Below, piece by piece: positions 10,715 through 21,255 of a DNA stretch of 64,000 nucleotides. The translations under genes were made by a program, and so were the position numbers. The stretch covers positions 22,027,015 through 22,091,014 of the forward strand of contig NC_063157.1 in the NCBI RefSeq assembly GCF_020921035.1, written 5' to 3'. This DNA is from Rhodamnia argentea. Lineage: Eukaryota > Streptophyta > Magnoliopsida > Myrtales > Myrtaceae. Positions within the stretch are counted from its first letter, which is position 1, and each line of letters begins with the position of its first letter. Under the pieces are notes generated by a model. The model searched no databases and was not told where the DNA came from. It worked only from the letters and a program-made list of their open reading frames with translations.

Positions 10715-11164
10715 CGACTCCCAGAAATAACCCCCGACGTTCCCGAGGGCCACTTCAAGCAAAACGACATGTCGTTTAACTGCGTCTCCCGGCTAATGAA
10801 ATTTGTATTACTGGGTAGCGATTTTCCAACCCAAAAATAGGGGGGGAAAGAATAAACAGGGTCCTAATTATATTTTTTTTGGGGTCCTTAAGAGCTTGGG
10901 TGGCATTTTTTTGGTCTCCAAAAATAGGAGGAAAAAAAAAAGAAATTAGGATGTCAAATAGTTTTGACGTGGTTTTTGTACATAGTACATTGAAAAAATC
11001 ACGAAAGATAGACACGGATTAGGCCATAAGGCGACAAGGGGTTGACTTTGACATGAATGATCTCGACTTGTTTAAGTCAATTGGACAATATTTCTCATTC
11101 AAGTTTCTCTACTCGAAATCTTTGACCATGGAGGAAGTCATCGCAATCACGCATAATTATTTTT

Positions 11165-11533
11165 GAAAAAAAATTTCACATAAATGTATGAAATGTCTTC
11201 ATTTTTTTTCAAATGAGAACCTCAAGTGGATATTATCTCAAATAATGACCTAAAGTATTATCATTATCACAAATAAAGATATGAAGTGGACATTATTTCA
11301 CATAAATGCATGAAGTGATCATGCCGGTCGCAAATTATGGCTTGATCTTCGGGATGGTAAAGGGCATTTTCGTGTTTTATTATTTTATTTTATTTTTTAG
11401 TTTCTTGTTTTTACTTTTCTTTTCTTTGGTGGTCGGCCATCGACGATGCCCAGAGAGGGCTCTTGGGTAGGGCCGGCCGTGCTTGGGCGAGGGGTTGGGC
11501 AAGATCGACTCTGCCCAAGCGAGGTTATGCCCG
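11165..11533. repeat. Left arm of family B inverted-repeat element (split by hAT copy 1)
   Basis: It carries the family B phrases (TTTCACATAAATG, AAATAAAGATATGAAGTGGA) and then a GC-rich core rich in GGCGAGG and GGCC. The inverse arm resumes after the hAT insertion at 14460. Left boundary approximate. Confidence 0.6.
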
Positions 11534-11541
11534 GGCGAGGT
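11534..11541. repeat. Target-site duplication of hAT copy 1, left
   Basis: GGCGAGGT abuts the TAG terminus of the transposon and recurs exactly at 14452-14459. Confidence 0.88.
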
Positions 11542-11901
11542 TAGTCACGGCCGGTTCGGTGGAACCGGCGGTTTCGGTTCCACGAAAAGGTGGAACCGGA
11601 ACCGGCCGTGTATAATGGCGGTTCCGGGCCGGTTCCAGTTCCGATTCGGAACCGCCGGTTCATTCCGATTCCTTTTTAATAATAATTTTTAAAATAATAA
11701 ATAATAAAATAAATATAATAAATTATAAATTATAAAATACGATTAAATTGTACATTGTAATAAAATATGGGGAAAAAAAAAAAGAAGGAATGGGCTTGAA
11801 CTTAATGAATTATCATTAAGCGCCTACATATCTTCTTGGGGATAGAAGAATCAAAGCCCATGTAGTTCTTTTACCTTTGAGAACCCCAACTTACCTCATC
11901 G

Positions 11902-14066
11902 TCAATCGTCGCTACCCGTTGTGGTACCCGTGGCGGTGGTATCTCCAACATCATCGCTAAAAAATTCGTGTTCACGATCTAACTCTTGGTGTCGATATTT
12001 CGCCCTCGTCCAATCGCCGACACAAGCTTGAGCTTCCACAGAGTCCGGGCTTAATCTTGAACGGCGAGAGTCCAAAATTAATCCTCCGGAACTAAATGCT
12101 TGTTCAATCGCAACCGTTGAAGAATGGGTTGCTAATATTTGACGAGCGATGAGGGCGAGAACTGGATACTCGATTTGGTGACTCTTCTACCACTTCTGGA
12201 TTTTGAAATCAGTACTATGTTCTGCATCACGAAACTCAAATTGAGTGGTTAAATATTTTTCTAATTCAGAAATACTACTTGTTGCCCCTTTTTGTTTTTT
12301 TTGCCTACTCTTAAGCATATTATACCATCTACTAAGTGAACTACCACCTTCGCTACGTGAGGCGAAGATTGTAAAGATCCGTAATCACTTAAACCATATC
12401 TACTACAAAATTCTCCATATAATCCTACTATAGATTCTTTAACATGTCATAATTTATTTGAAATATCTATTGAATCATCCAAATGTAAACAATCATGATA
12501 ATACACATTCAAATAATCTTGTAAACCGTCTAATTTAATACGTGGATCAAAAACAATACCAACTAAATAGACAAGAGGAATTTGCAAATAATAATGCAAC
12601 CATTTTTCTCGCATTACTAAAATAGTTTGACCTAATTCGGTATCATTTTCATATTCACTAAAAACACTACTAATATTAACACACTCTATTAAAAATAAAT
12701 GCGTTGTAGGATAATAAATACCAGATAAAGTCTTAGTAGCATCATTAAAAATTTTTAAAATATCTAAAATTTTCTTGCAAACGTCCCAATGTTGAGGAAG
12801 TAAAGTAATTTCGGGAATATTTTGTGAAATAAACATACATAATAAATCTTTATATTTAAAAGTTTGCCGAAGCAACTCGTACGTAGAATTCCAACGAGTC
12901 GGAATATCTTTTGGAAATCTTCTTGCCCTTCTCCCATTTTGTTTACAAAATTTTCCCCATGATTTCATACATTGGGGACGACTCCATAAAAATTTAATTG
13001 CACTTTTTATTGGGGCGAGAAAAGTGTCAAGAGTTCGTAAACCATTTTGTACACATAAATTTAAAACATGACAAGCACATCTAATGTAAAAAAATTGTCC
13101 GCCAAAAGTGGGTTTGCAAATATTTTCTAATTCGGGAATAGAAGCGGTATTTGCGGCGGCATTATCAAAACCAATTGAAAATACTTTATTTATTAAATTA
13201 TATTCTTCTAAAACTTGCCTAATTATTCTATAAATATTATGAGCCGAATGGCTTTCATCAAAAACTCGGAATGCAATAAGTCTTTTTTGAATCATCCAAT
13301 TGTCATCTATCCAATGACACGTGACACTCATATAAGAATGAATTTGCCAAGGATCACTCCAAATATCGCTACCTATATGCACACGTCCATTGAATTCCGC
13401 AAAAAATTTTGCTAAAGATTTTTTTCCTTTTTTATAAAGATGAAAAACTTCGCGTTTAAGAGTATTTTTTGGAATAGTTGGCGCTTGCGGAACCAACGTA
13501 GTATTTATCAAATATTTCATATTAAAATTTTCACCAGTATTAAACGGAACATGATCAAGGGCAACATATTCACCTAATGTTTGTTTATAAAGTGCTTCGG
13601 TGAAACGAAATAAAGGATGAGGCTTAGAAGTGGCGTACCCGGAAATTTGTTGTTGCGTATTGTCGATCCCCGCTTGCGTTGGATGTTTTTTCGTCAAATG
13701 CCGACGGAATGTTCCGTAGCCGTCTCCTTTCGTGAATTTATATGTTTGCGAACAATATTTACATTTTACATTATACTTACCTTCGACTTCATCACGTACC
13801 TTGTCGAAGTGTAGCCACAAGTCCGATGTATTATCTCGGCCCTTCCGTTTCGGCTCATTTGCCGTTGACGTTTCTTCGATACTAGTGAGAGGATGAAGAC
13901 TTTCTTGTGTTGGGATGTGCTCGACGTTCGGAATCGGGACATAGTTGATATTATCGTCGTCGTCTTCCCAACTTGCATACTCACGAGGATCATATTCAGG
14001 AATGCGATACTCGGAATCTCCCATAGCCATCTTGCCCTTGTCGGCATTTTCGCTTCCACTTGCCAT
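11902..14066 (-). pseudogene. hAT transposase with BED zinc finger, disrupted by a stop codon
   Basis: Reading from Met at 14066, residues about 80-130 form a BED zinc finger (DLWLHFDKV, then CKYC and HLTKKH as ligands). The RNase H-like hAT core follows (FDNAAANTASIPELENI, CACHVLNLCV, RWNSTYELLRQTFKYKD, IVFDPRIKLDGL). The frame ends early at 12447 with TNKL-stop, where copy 2 reads on. The missing C-terminal hATC dimerisation region is still recognisable down to a stop at 11902 (LIARQILATHSSTVA, SRRSRLSP). The gene once encoded a full cut-and-paste transposase but can make only a truncated protein. An upstream in-frame ATG at 14234 would add 56 residues of simple Ser/Gln-rich sequence and is less likely. 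Confidence 0.92.
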
Positions 14067-14321
14067 TTTTGAGAGAATTGATCGGAAATCCGATTGAGAG
14101 AATTGAGTCGGGATTGAGAGAATTGGGAGAATTTGAGCGATTTGAGAGGATTTGGGAGAGAATTTGAGAGATTGTTCGGAGAATTTGTGACAAAAATGAA
14201 AGGGGAAGCATATGCATTTATAGGCAAGAATCATTTTTAATTTTTAATTTTTTTTTTATCCAAAGCAACGGCCAAAGAGCCGTTGCCAACGGCCCAAAGG
14301 GGGGGGGGAGGGGGGGCCTAG

Positions 14322-14352
14322 GGGCGGAGAGCCGTTGGGCTCTCTGCCCCCG
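14322..14352. other. GC-rich hairpin near the transposase leader, copy 1
   Basis: GGGGCGGAGAGCC and GGCTCTCTGCCCC pair around a GTTG loop with one internal mismatch. The same hairpin is kept in copy 2 at 47165-47195. It may help terminal recognition or be a passive subterminal repeat. Confidence 0.6.
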
Positions 14353-14374
14353 GGCCCACTTTTTTTTTTTTGGA

Positions 14375-14792
14375 CGGTTCCCACGTTTCCGGAACCGTGG
14401 GCCCGGTCAACGGGCCGGTTCCGGGCCCACGGGCCCAAATGGCCCCCTCTAGGCGAGGTTGTTGGCCTTGCTTGTGGCCAGCGAGGGAGACAATCGCCCA
14501 ACCCTCTTCGAGCATCACTAGTGGCCACTAGCAAAAAGAAAAGTAAAAACGGAAAAAGGGAAAAAAATTCAAAAAATAGAAGATGAAAATGCCCTTGACT
14601 ATCCTACAGGCCGGGTCCTTATTTGTGGCTTTTATGGCCACTTTAGATCTTTATTTAAAAAAAAGATTCATTTCAAGCCCTTACTTAAGATAATAAGGGC
14701 GCTGTAAATTCTTCCGTGAAATAATGAGGACACTTCAAATCTTTATTCGAGACAATATCCATTCCAAACTTTATTAACCGCCGGTTCCGGGC
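14375..14792. repeat. 418-bp tandem duplication, unit 1 (hAT terminus plus flank)
   Basis: Starts at CGGTTCCCACGTTTCC inside the hAT end and runs through the target duplication into the family B right arm. It is repeated almost perfectly from 14793 with period 418. The last 17 bp (AACCGCCGGTTCCGGGC) look like hAT subterminal sequence and mark the junction. Confidence 0.9.
14452..14459. repeat. Target-site duplication of hAT copy 1, right
   Basis: GGCGAGGT immediately after the CCTCTA terminus, exact match to 11534-11541. Confidence 0.88.
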
Positions 14793-15193
14793 CGGTTCCC
14801 ACGTTTCCGGAACCGTGGGCCCGGTCAACGGGCCGGTTCCGGGCCCACGGGCCCAAATGGCCCCCTCTAGGCGAGGTTGTTGGCCTTGCTTGTGGCCAGC
14901 GAGGGAGACAATCGCCCAACTCTCTTCGAGCATCACTAGTGGCCACTAGCAAAAAGAAAAGTAAAAACGGAAAAAGGGAAAAAAATTCAAAAAATAGAAG
15001 ATGAAAATGCCCTCGACTATCCTACAGGCCGGGTCCTTATTTGTGGCTTTTATGGCCACTTTAGATCTTTATTTAAAAAAAAGATTCATTTCAAGCCCTT
15101 ACTTGAGATAATAAGGGCGCTGTAAATTCTTCCGTGAAATAATGAGGACACTTCAAATCTTTATTTGAGACAATATCCATTCCAAACTTTATT
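14793..15193. repeat. 418-bp tandem duplication, unit 2
   Basis: Near-identical copy of 14375-14775, including the hAT terminal region and a second GGCGAGGT. The near identity means the duplication is young and later than the hAT insertion. After 15193 the ancestral family B arm continues (TTTGAGAAAATGAAAACAC). Confidence 0.9.
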
Positions 15194-16001
15194 TGAGAAA
15201 ATGAAAACACTTCCATGCATAAATGAGCGCTATTTAAAAAGTCTACCTTGTCTAGAAAAGGTTTAATTGGGGATGAATCACATATCATTTTGCAGTCACC
15301 CTCTTGCAAAAAGGCTAATCAATCGAAAAAGATCCTGTTGACTCATCTTTCCGAAACATTCGGACCCCACTCTGATTTCATTTCTTCATTCACTTCAATC
15401 TATCTGAATCGGTTCAGTATGGACTATACCACTCCAAGAGCACGCAAGAACAGATTTCTTTCATAAGCAGTTTTATACAGAGGTAGGATAGAGATCAAGT
15501 AGAGCTTATTGAATGGAGGTCACTCAATAACATCTATGTATCGATCAGCCTAGGCAGATGGAAACCCGGGTTCGCCACTCTTCAGTTTCTTTGAAGGATT
15601 GGGAAGTTTCAAGACAACATAAGAGACGCCAATTGCAACATTCGCGATCTTCGGGTATGCTACCTCCAGCAGTTGCACAATACATAGAATGTCTCCTCCT
15701 AAGAGTAGCCTGATGTAGAACGAATCCTCCGATTACATTTCAATTGCCAAGCGTTTTGTCAATATTACAATCGCTAACCTCAGGTCAATTGATCAAAACA
15801 ATTTGATCTTAGGCCGTCGAATCATGGCATGATGGCGATAATTGAAAAGAAGATGATCAGGAAAAAAAAATCAGGAACATACTTCATCTGTGCAGTACCC
15901 TACAGCATCTGTTAGACATACCATTCTCAATTCCTTCTTCTCGTTGCCATTGCACCTTTCCGGTAAATATGGATGGTGCATGCATGAGACTTTTCAGCCA
16001 C
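15194..16001. other. End of the family B arm, then GDSL gene 3' spacer
   Basis: The family B arm fades out near 15235. The rest is unique AT-rich DNA downstream of the GDSL gene and probably includes its 3' UTR near 15890-16001. Open frames at 15248 and 15890 show no family resemblance. Confidence 0.4.
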
Positions 16002-18877
16002 CTAATCCCACTGGATTGCCCTGTGGAATGTCCATTCCGATGGATTCAATGTTGTTTTTCCATCTGCAGCGACGAGATCATATGGCGAGTCCTCTGCGAA
16101 TTCAGTAGGCATGGACTTCCAATGCAGAGACGGCTTCCATTCTGCTTCCTTAAGCACCTTCAGTATCTCCTCCACTACCACCTTGCTGCCCTCAGCAGCT
16201 AAATGGACACCGTCCCTGTGAAGAAGAATAGAAAACTTTTTCACTTTCGACGCATTGATGTGATATAATCTTCAATCTGGACAAGAAAGCGATGGAAGTT
16301 GACAGATGATTGTGCCTAAAATTTGACACGGTGTCATGCTTCACAAACCAATGATCTGTACAATCAGGACTCATGATTTACCAAGATGGTCCAAATTCAT
16401 GATGTGTATTCAGCAGTATGAGCTGACTGCAACTTTAGCTTAATGCCAATAATAGCATGCAGTGTAAACATGATGGGAAAATACAGTTGACTGCATGAAG
16501 AACAGTGAGTATGGCCGCTGGACATACGTAAAGCATGTGTTGAGCCAATCAGGCCTTCTCTGTATTGCATTGAAAAGGTCAACAGCTGGCACTCCAATCT
16601 CCTTGCACAGCTTCAAACATGCTTCTGAATACATTTGACACAACTCATTCGTGCGTACTAGCTCACTGAAAAACCCACTGTATTTCAAGATAAAGATGCT
16701 ATTAGATTTGACATTTGGTAAGAAAACCGGAGATTTGTCCATGCATAGCAGTACCTTGAGCTTTGACGAACTTTGTCTTCGTTGACAGGAGGGCAGCTAA
16801 GAAATATAATTCGAGTTGTATCTGAAAGACTCTGTATATAAATAGCCATTAGAATATGATTCACTTGATAAGATAGTATAATGCCTCTTCAAAATGCAAT
16901 GAATACTGAATAGACTAAAGATCCTAGGATCAAATGCTTATGAAAGCGTTCTTTCCTTCAGCAGAGCAAAAAAGCCAAAATTTCTTTCTTGATCAACCTC
17001 TCAATTATGAAAGAGGAGAAGTTTGGTGACCATTCTCCCAGATAGGATTGTCAGATTTATGATTTCATGAGATCTTATAGTCCTAGAATTCAGATCAAAT
17101 GCCTGTGAAAGTATTATTTCTTCCTGCACATCAAAAGCCGGAATTTCTTCCTTCATGGACCACTCGTTGATGAAAGCAGAGAAGCTTGGCAAGCCTTCTC
17201 ACAGATAGGACCATCAAGTTTATGATTAACGAAATCTTACCAAGATAGTATACATTTATACAACCTCAAAGAGCTTGTCATCTATAACATTCACTGTTGC
17301 ACTAAAAAGAAAAGAAAGAGCATGTTCTGGCATCAAAACACTACCGCACTGTTGCAGTCACCACAAACCCCCACCAAATGCAAGGGCAAAATAAACCTCA
17401 ACACTCACAATCGCATCTCGGGATGCAAATTACGTACCTTGAGATGCTCTCCAATCGTTCTCATGTTTTCGACATACTCATGAAGAGGTACATGGGGGCC
17501 AAGGCCAGATGAGTGAGGCCCCATTGAATCATTACCACCAAAATAAACTATTATGAGGGAAGGCTGTACCGCTGCATCCTAGAAAAAAAATAAATGAAGA
17601 ACACACCAGTTAGAACTATGGAGTGAGAAAGTCCATATGACCATCCTAGAGCACTGCACTTCTTTGTGCTTACTCTTCCGTTCAAATACCAGGCTTTAGG
17701 GAACAGAAGAGATATTCTCGAAAAGCTAAGTTCAATATAGGACACCTTTAGCAAGTACCTAAACTATGCAGCTGAGATTCTTTAGGACTAACAAAGACTA
17801 TACTACAGCCAAAAATGTGAAAACAACTGACCCACAGTCTAATGTTACATAAGCAAGCTCAGTAACTGAGCCTTTGAGAAGGGATGCACTCAAGCAGACT
17901 CATGCCTCTTTCGAATTCCAAACATAACATAGCGCAGATGAGAACCATTTGAAAGGTGATACTGTTAATGTGCACAGGAACAGTCCAGGTACACACTGCA
18001 TCATCCATCAGGTTTCACTCCTTTGCCAAGACACACATTTGCTCTAAAATAAGACATGCCTATAAAAATTTTCCACTTCCTCTACCAGGCTGGACACATC
18101 GTAAGCAACGCGAGGACATGGTAAGCACAAAATGCACAAGTAATCAGACAAACAGCATTTGATTGTAGGAGGCGCTATATCACCCCTGGCTCAGACTCCG
18201 TTTGTTTCGCGAAAAATGAGTGATGTAAATAATATCTTCAAGAAAAAGATCTTTTTTATCGCTTACAAAAATAAATGAGCGAAATATTTTCATCCTTCGA
18301 ACAAATGTTTAGATACAAATGGTAACCACAAAAAAAATCGAATAATTATTTCAAGCGACGAAAGCAATCATTTTGAAGAAAAATACTTTCCAAATCACTA
18401 CAACCGAAGCCCTTAGTTCGTAAAAAATTTCCAGGAGATAAATGCTTGTATATTACCTTTGGAAAAACTTGATCGAGGACCTGGAGGGCGCGGCGCGAGT
18501 TCCATCCATAGTATCCTCGCAGCACTATATCAGCCTGTGATGATCGGGTAAATTATTCCACCTATGAGCAAATACTATGAATTCGACATGTTTAGATGGT
18601 CAGATCATGGGTCGGCGTACGGACAAATTACCGACACAGAACGCCATCAAAAAGCGCAGAAACAAACGTGTACATATATATTCACGCGACGAAACTCTCC
18701 GAAACCGAACCCGAATCAAACGAAACGAAGAGTTTACGGATCAAAAGAGCATCTTTTTTGCTTTACTTTACGAGCGTAGACGTCGGAGAGGATCGCACCC
18801 CAGCCGTCGTTGCAGTAGCTGAGCTGCACTATGGAAGAGCCGAACAGGACGAACTGAGGCCTTCCTGGTCCCACCAT
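16002..18877 (-). CDS. CPRD49: GDSL/SGNH esterase, CPRD49-like (isoamyl acetate-hydrolysing esterase family)
   Basis: Six exons on the minus strand: 18767-18877, 18457-18534, 17438-17578, 16755-16831, 16528-16677, 16002-16215 (771 nt, 256 aa, the usual length). It starts MVGPGRPQFVLFGSSIVQ, nearly as in Arabidopsis CPRD49. The SGNH catalytic blocks are visible: Ser15 in FGSSIV, Gly/Asn in GGND (Asn79), and Asp187/His190 in DGVHLAAEG. The C-terminal half carries family signatures (EAEWKPSLHWKSMPTEFA, SPYDLVAADGK). The enzyme should hydrolyse small esters or acyl groups, but its natural substrate in plants is not established. There is no signal peptide, so a cytosolic location is likely. All splice sites are GT-AG with matching phases. 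An upstream in-frame ATG at 19042 exists but would add unrelated leader sequence. Confidence 0.95.
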
Positions 18878-19384
18878 CTCCTCCAGAAACACACCCCCTC
18901 CGTCGAGTTCGGTTCGATTATGAAGCGGATTCACCGATTTCTTCGGAGAGACTGTTGACCGGAATGCGATCCGCGATAACAGATCGTGTTCGTGGTTGGT
19001 TGGGTTCGGGAAGAGAGAGTAATTGCGATCACGGAAGAACAAAAAAATTGCAGAATTTGAGTAAACTGATAAATGTCGACAACAATAAAGTTTAATTTGA
19101 AAGGGGTATGCAAATGCAGTGCGCAGAGGTTTTTAATGTCGCCGTGTCCTCGATCTTGGTCGCCTAACTCCATAAATTTCTGTCTGTAGTAGTTATGGTA
19201 GTTGCCGTAAGGAGCGGAAAATTCACCAAGGATGAAGAAGAGGTCGTGTTCAGAGGATTGTCGCGGCGTGCGAGCCCGCTCTAGCTTTAACCGTTTGATT
19301 GTGAGAATCTCACGAGCCATTCGACGGCCGAGATGAAACGGCCTCGCACCGTCCGACCCCATATAAGATAAAGGAAAAAGGACC
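18878..19384. other. GDSL gene 5' leader and promoter region
   Basis: Lies directly upstream of the GDSL start codon. The minus-strand frame at 18931-19446 has no resemblance to any family and overlaps the leader, so it is not called. Confidence 0.4.
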
Positions 19385-20200
19385 ATGGACATTGGTTTAA
19401 CGTACAATATGGTCCATGAAATTATAATTTGTTCAATGTAATCCATGTACTATAGCTCAATGTGTAATGTGGTTCCTAAATTTACAATTTCGACATGATC
19501 CCTAGATTTCCGGTACATGTTCAATTTGGACCCTAAATTATAATTAAAAAAAACATTTACAAGTTTACCGGATCTAAAATTGATGATGTTCAAAAACTTA
19601 AAGATCCGACGTCACATTCCTTAAAGATTTATCAACCTGCCTTTTTGTGATATTAAAACTAACTTCCGAATAACTAAATATTTCTCAATAATGAAAGGAA
19701 TAAGTGCATTACAAGTCACAAAATTTGTCATGTAAGTGCAAATGAGTCCTAAAACATTCAAAAAAATTCAATCAAGTCCTAAAACTTATCACGAAAATAC
19801 ATTAGAGTCCTAAAAGTTTCAAAAAATGTAATGAAGTCCTAAAACTAGTCACGAAAGTACAATCGAGTCCTAAAATTTTCAGAAAGTGCAATCAATGGAA
19901 GGACTGAATTGAACTAATACAATAAATTTTACCACTTGATTGCACTTTTTGAAAGTTTTAAGATTCTAATGCACTTTCATGATAAGTTTTAGGACTTAAT
20001 TGCATTTTTTGAAACTTTTAGGACTCAAATGCACTTTTATGATAAGTTTTAGGACTTCCAATGCACCTTTCTCATAATGAAATGACATCCTTGAACTTAA
20101 ATTTATGGAAGGACAATATTGAATATTTTCATATTGCTCAACGCTTAAATTGAACATGTTTCAAAAATTTAGATATCAAATCGCATATTAGGCTAAAATT
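19385..20200. repeat. Palindromic element with internal repeated arms
   Basis: Between 19690 and 19890 the phrases GAGTCCTAAAA and TCACGAAAATACA recur about every 50-60 bp. From 19930 to 20075 the same phrases return in reverse complement (TTTTAGGACTTAATTGCA, ATGATAAGTTTTAGGACT). Outer arms near 19385-19560 and 20080-20200 also mirror each other (AATTTGGACC/TTGAACATG themes). The whole would fold into one large hairpin. It is non-coding. Edges are approximate. Confidence 0.7.
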
Positions 20201-21255
20201 CGGCAGCTATTTATGTCAGTATTCCGTAAATAAATGCAATTCGTGACAGTCGTGGTTGGTTGGTTGTTCAGCGGAGCTTGGTGGGTCGTCCTTGCGTCGG
20301 CGCTTGAATTTTGGTGGCGTTCGATGGAGATAACATCGATAGCAGCACGGCCACTTGCAACGTAGGTGGGCCTTTTGAATCAATTGCTACGGTCAATAAA
20401 CTCCCCCACCTGCACGAAGCTCGAGCCAGTCGTGAGTTCAACGGTTGGGGACGATAGGATACGATGCGCCTCCTCATGATCTTGGAGTTAAAATAATCGT
20501 CGGGTCAACGATGAACTTGTTCTTTATTTTATTTTATTTTTCATATTTTCTCGGGTATCGACGAAAAGATTCCTTTGCCGACGCAACGCGACGCGGTATG
20601 AACCTTTTCATGCTAACAGTTCAGCAGCCGCCTCGTTCTGTTAGCAAAAGTAATTATCGGGCCGGTTAGGCCGGTTCGAGGAACACCTATTCCTAAGAAA
20701 ACAATGGTCGCATGGTTTTGAGTTCAACCAGTTTGCTATTTCCCGAAATGAAGCAAAGAGCAACATGTGAAGCAACAGTCTCGTCACATTCCATACCCAT
20801 TCCCAAAGCCAGAGACTTCCGAGAAACTACTGGGCATGATCTCAAATTTGTCTTCCCATGAAGGTAAAGGAAGCTTCACAACATAAACTGTGCCCGACAA
20901 AGACGCAGGTGTTCATTACTCATTCTCTTGCACGGCCGAGATCAAGCGATATGAAAGCAAACATCTCATTTAACCGTGTCGTACATGAGCCCCTCCAAAA
21001 GAATCAAAATTGTTCTTACAGTGATTCTCCCACTTCACCCCATGGGGAGATCTCAAAAAAATGAATAGTTGCCGATGTGCTACAAGGTAGATTGACATCA
21101 TTTATTTGCTTGTTTCCTATATAAAAATTCACTCTGTCGACCCGGGTTGGAGAATCCTTCATGTGAATGAAGATATACCAACCACAGGGAGAAAGAATAT
21201 AATTCAGGCGAAGGTCATAAAAAGAACGTTCAGAGAAGGGTAAAAGGAACTATCA
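20201..21255. other. Spacer downstream of the ABC1-like kinase gene
   Basis: No convincing coding or repeat structure was seen. The part nearest 21255 is presumably 3' UTR of the kinase gene. Confidence 0.4.

Larger units (their letters stand above)
10429..11160. other. ELF4 leader, promoter and upstream spacer
   Basis: The leader begins with a short GA tract next to the ATG and a G-rich run at 10465-10480. Beyond the motif cluster at 10507-10740, the phrase 'CCAAAAATAG' recurs around 10540, 10830 and 10920, suggesting degenerate short repeats. No coding frame is credible. Confidence 0.45.
11542..14451 (-). mobile_element. hAT transposon, copy 1 (near full length, inactivated)
   Basis: The element is 2,910 bp and its transposase lies on the minus strand. 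Termini are TAGTCACGG at the left and CCCCCTCTA at the right (TAGAGGGGG on the other strand), flanked by the exact octamer GGCGAGGT. Both ends have subterminal arrays of GGAACCGG-type repeats in both orientations, of the kind hAT transposases bind. The second copy at 47059-49943 is very similar along its length and lies in opposite orientation. It is nested inside a family B inverted-repeat element. Confidence 0.9.

Noticed and set aside
9955-10840. Long plus-strand open frames (154 and 242 aa) across the ELF4 locus
   Set aside because: They are antisense shadows of the GC-rich ELF4 coding region. The minus-strand product matches the ELF4 family and the plus-strand products match nothing.
12447-14234. 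595-aa hAT frame taken as an intact transposase
   Set aside because: It lacks the hATC dimerisation region, which continues beyond the stop codon in degraded or out-of-frame form, so it is called a pseudogene.
18931-19446. 171-aa minus-strand frame upstream of the GDSL gene
   Set aside because: Composition is random-like and it overlaps the GDSL leader. Family similarity begins only at MVGPGRPQ.
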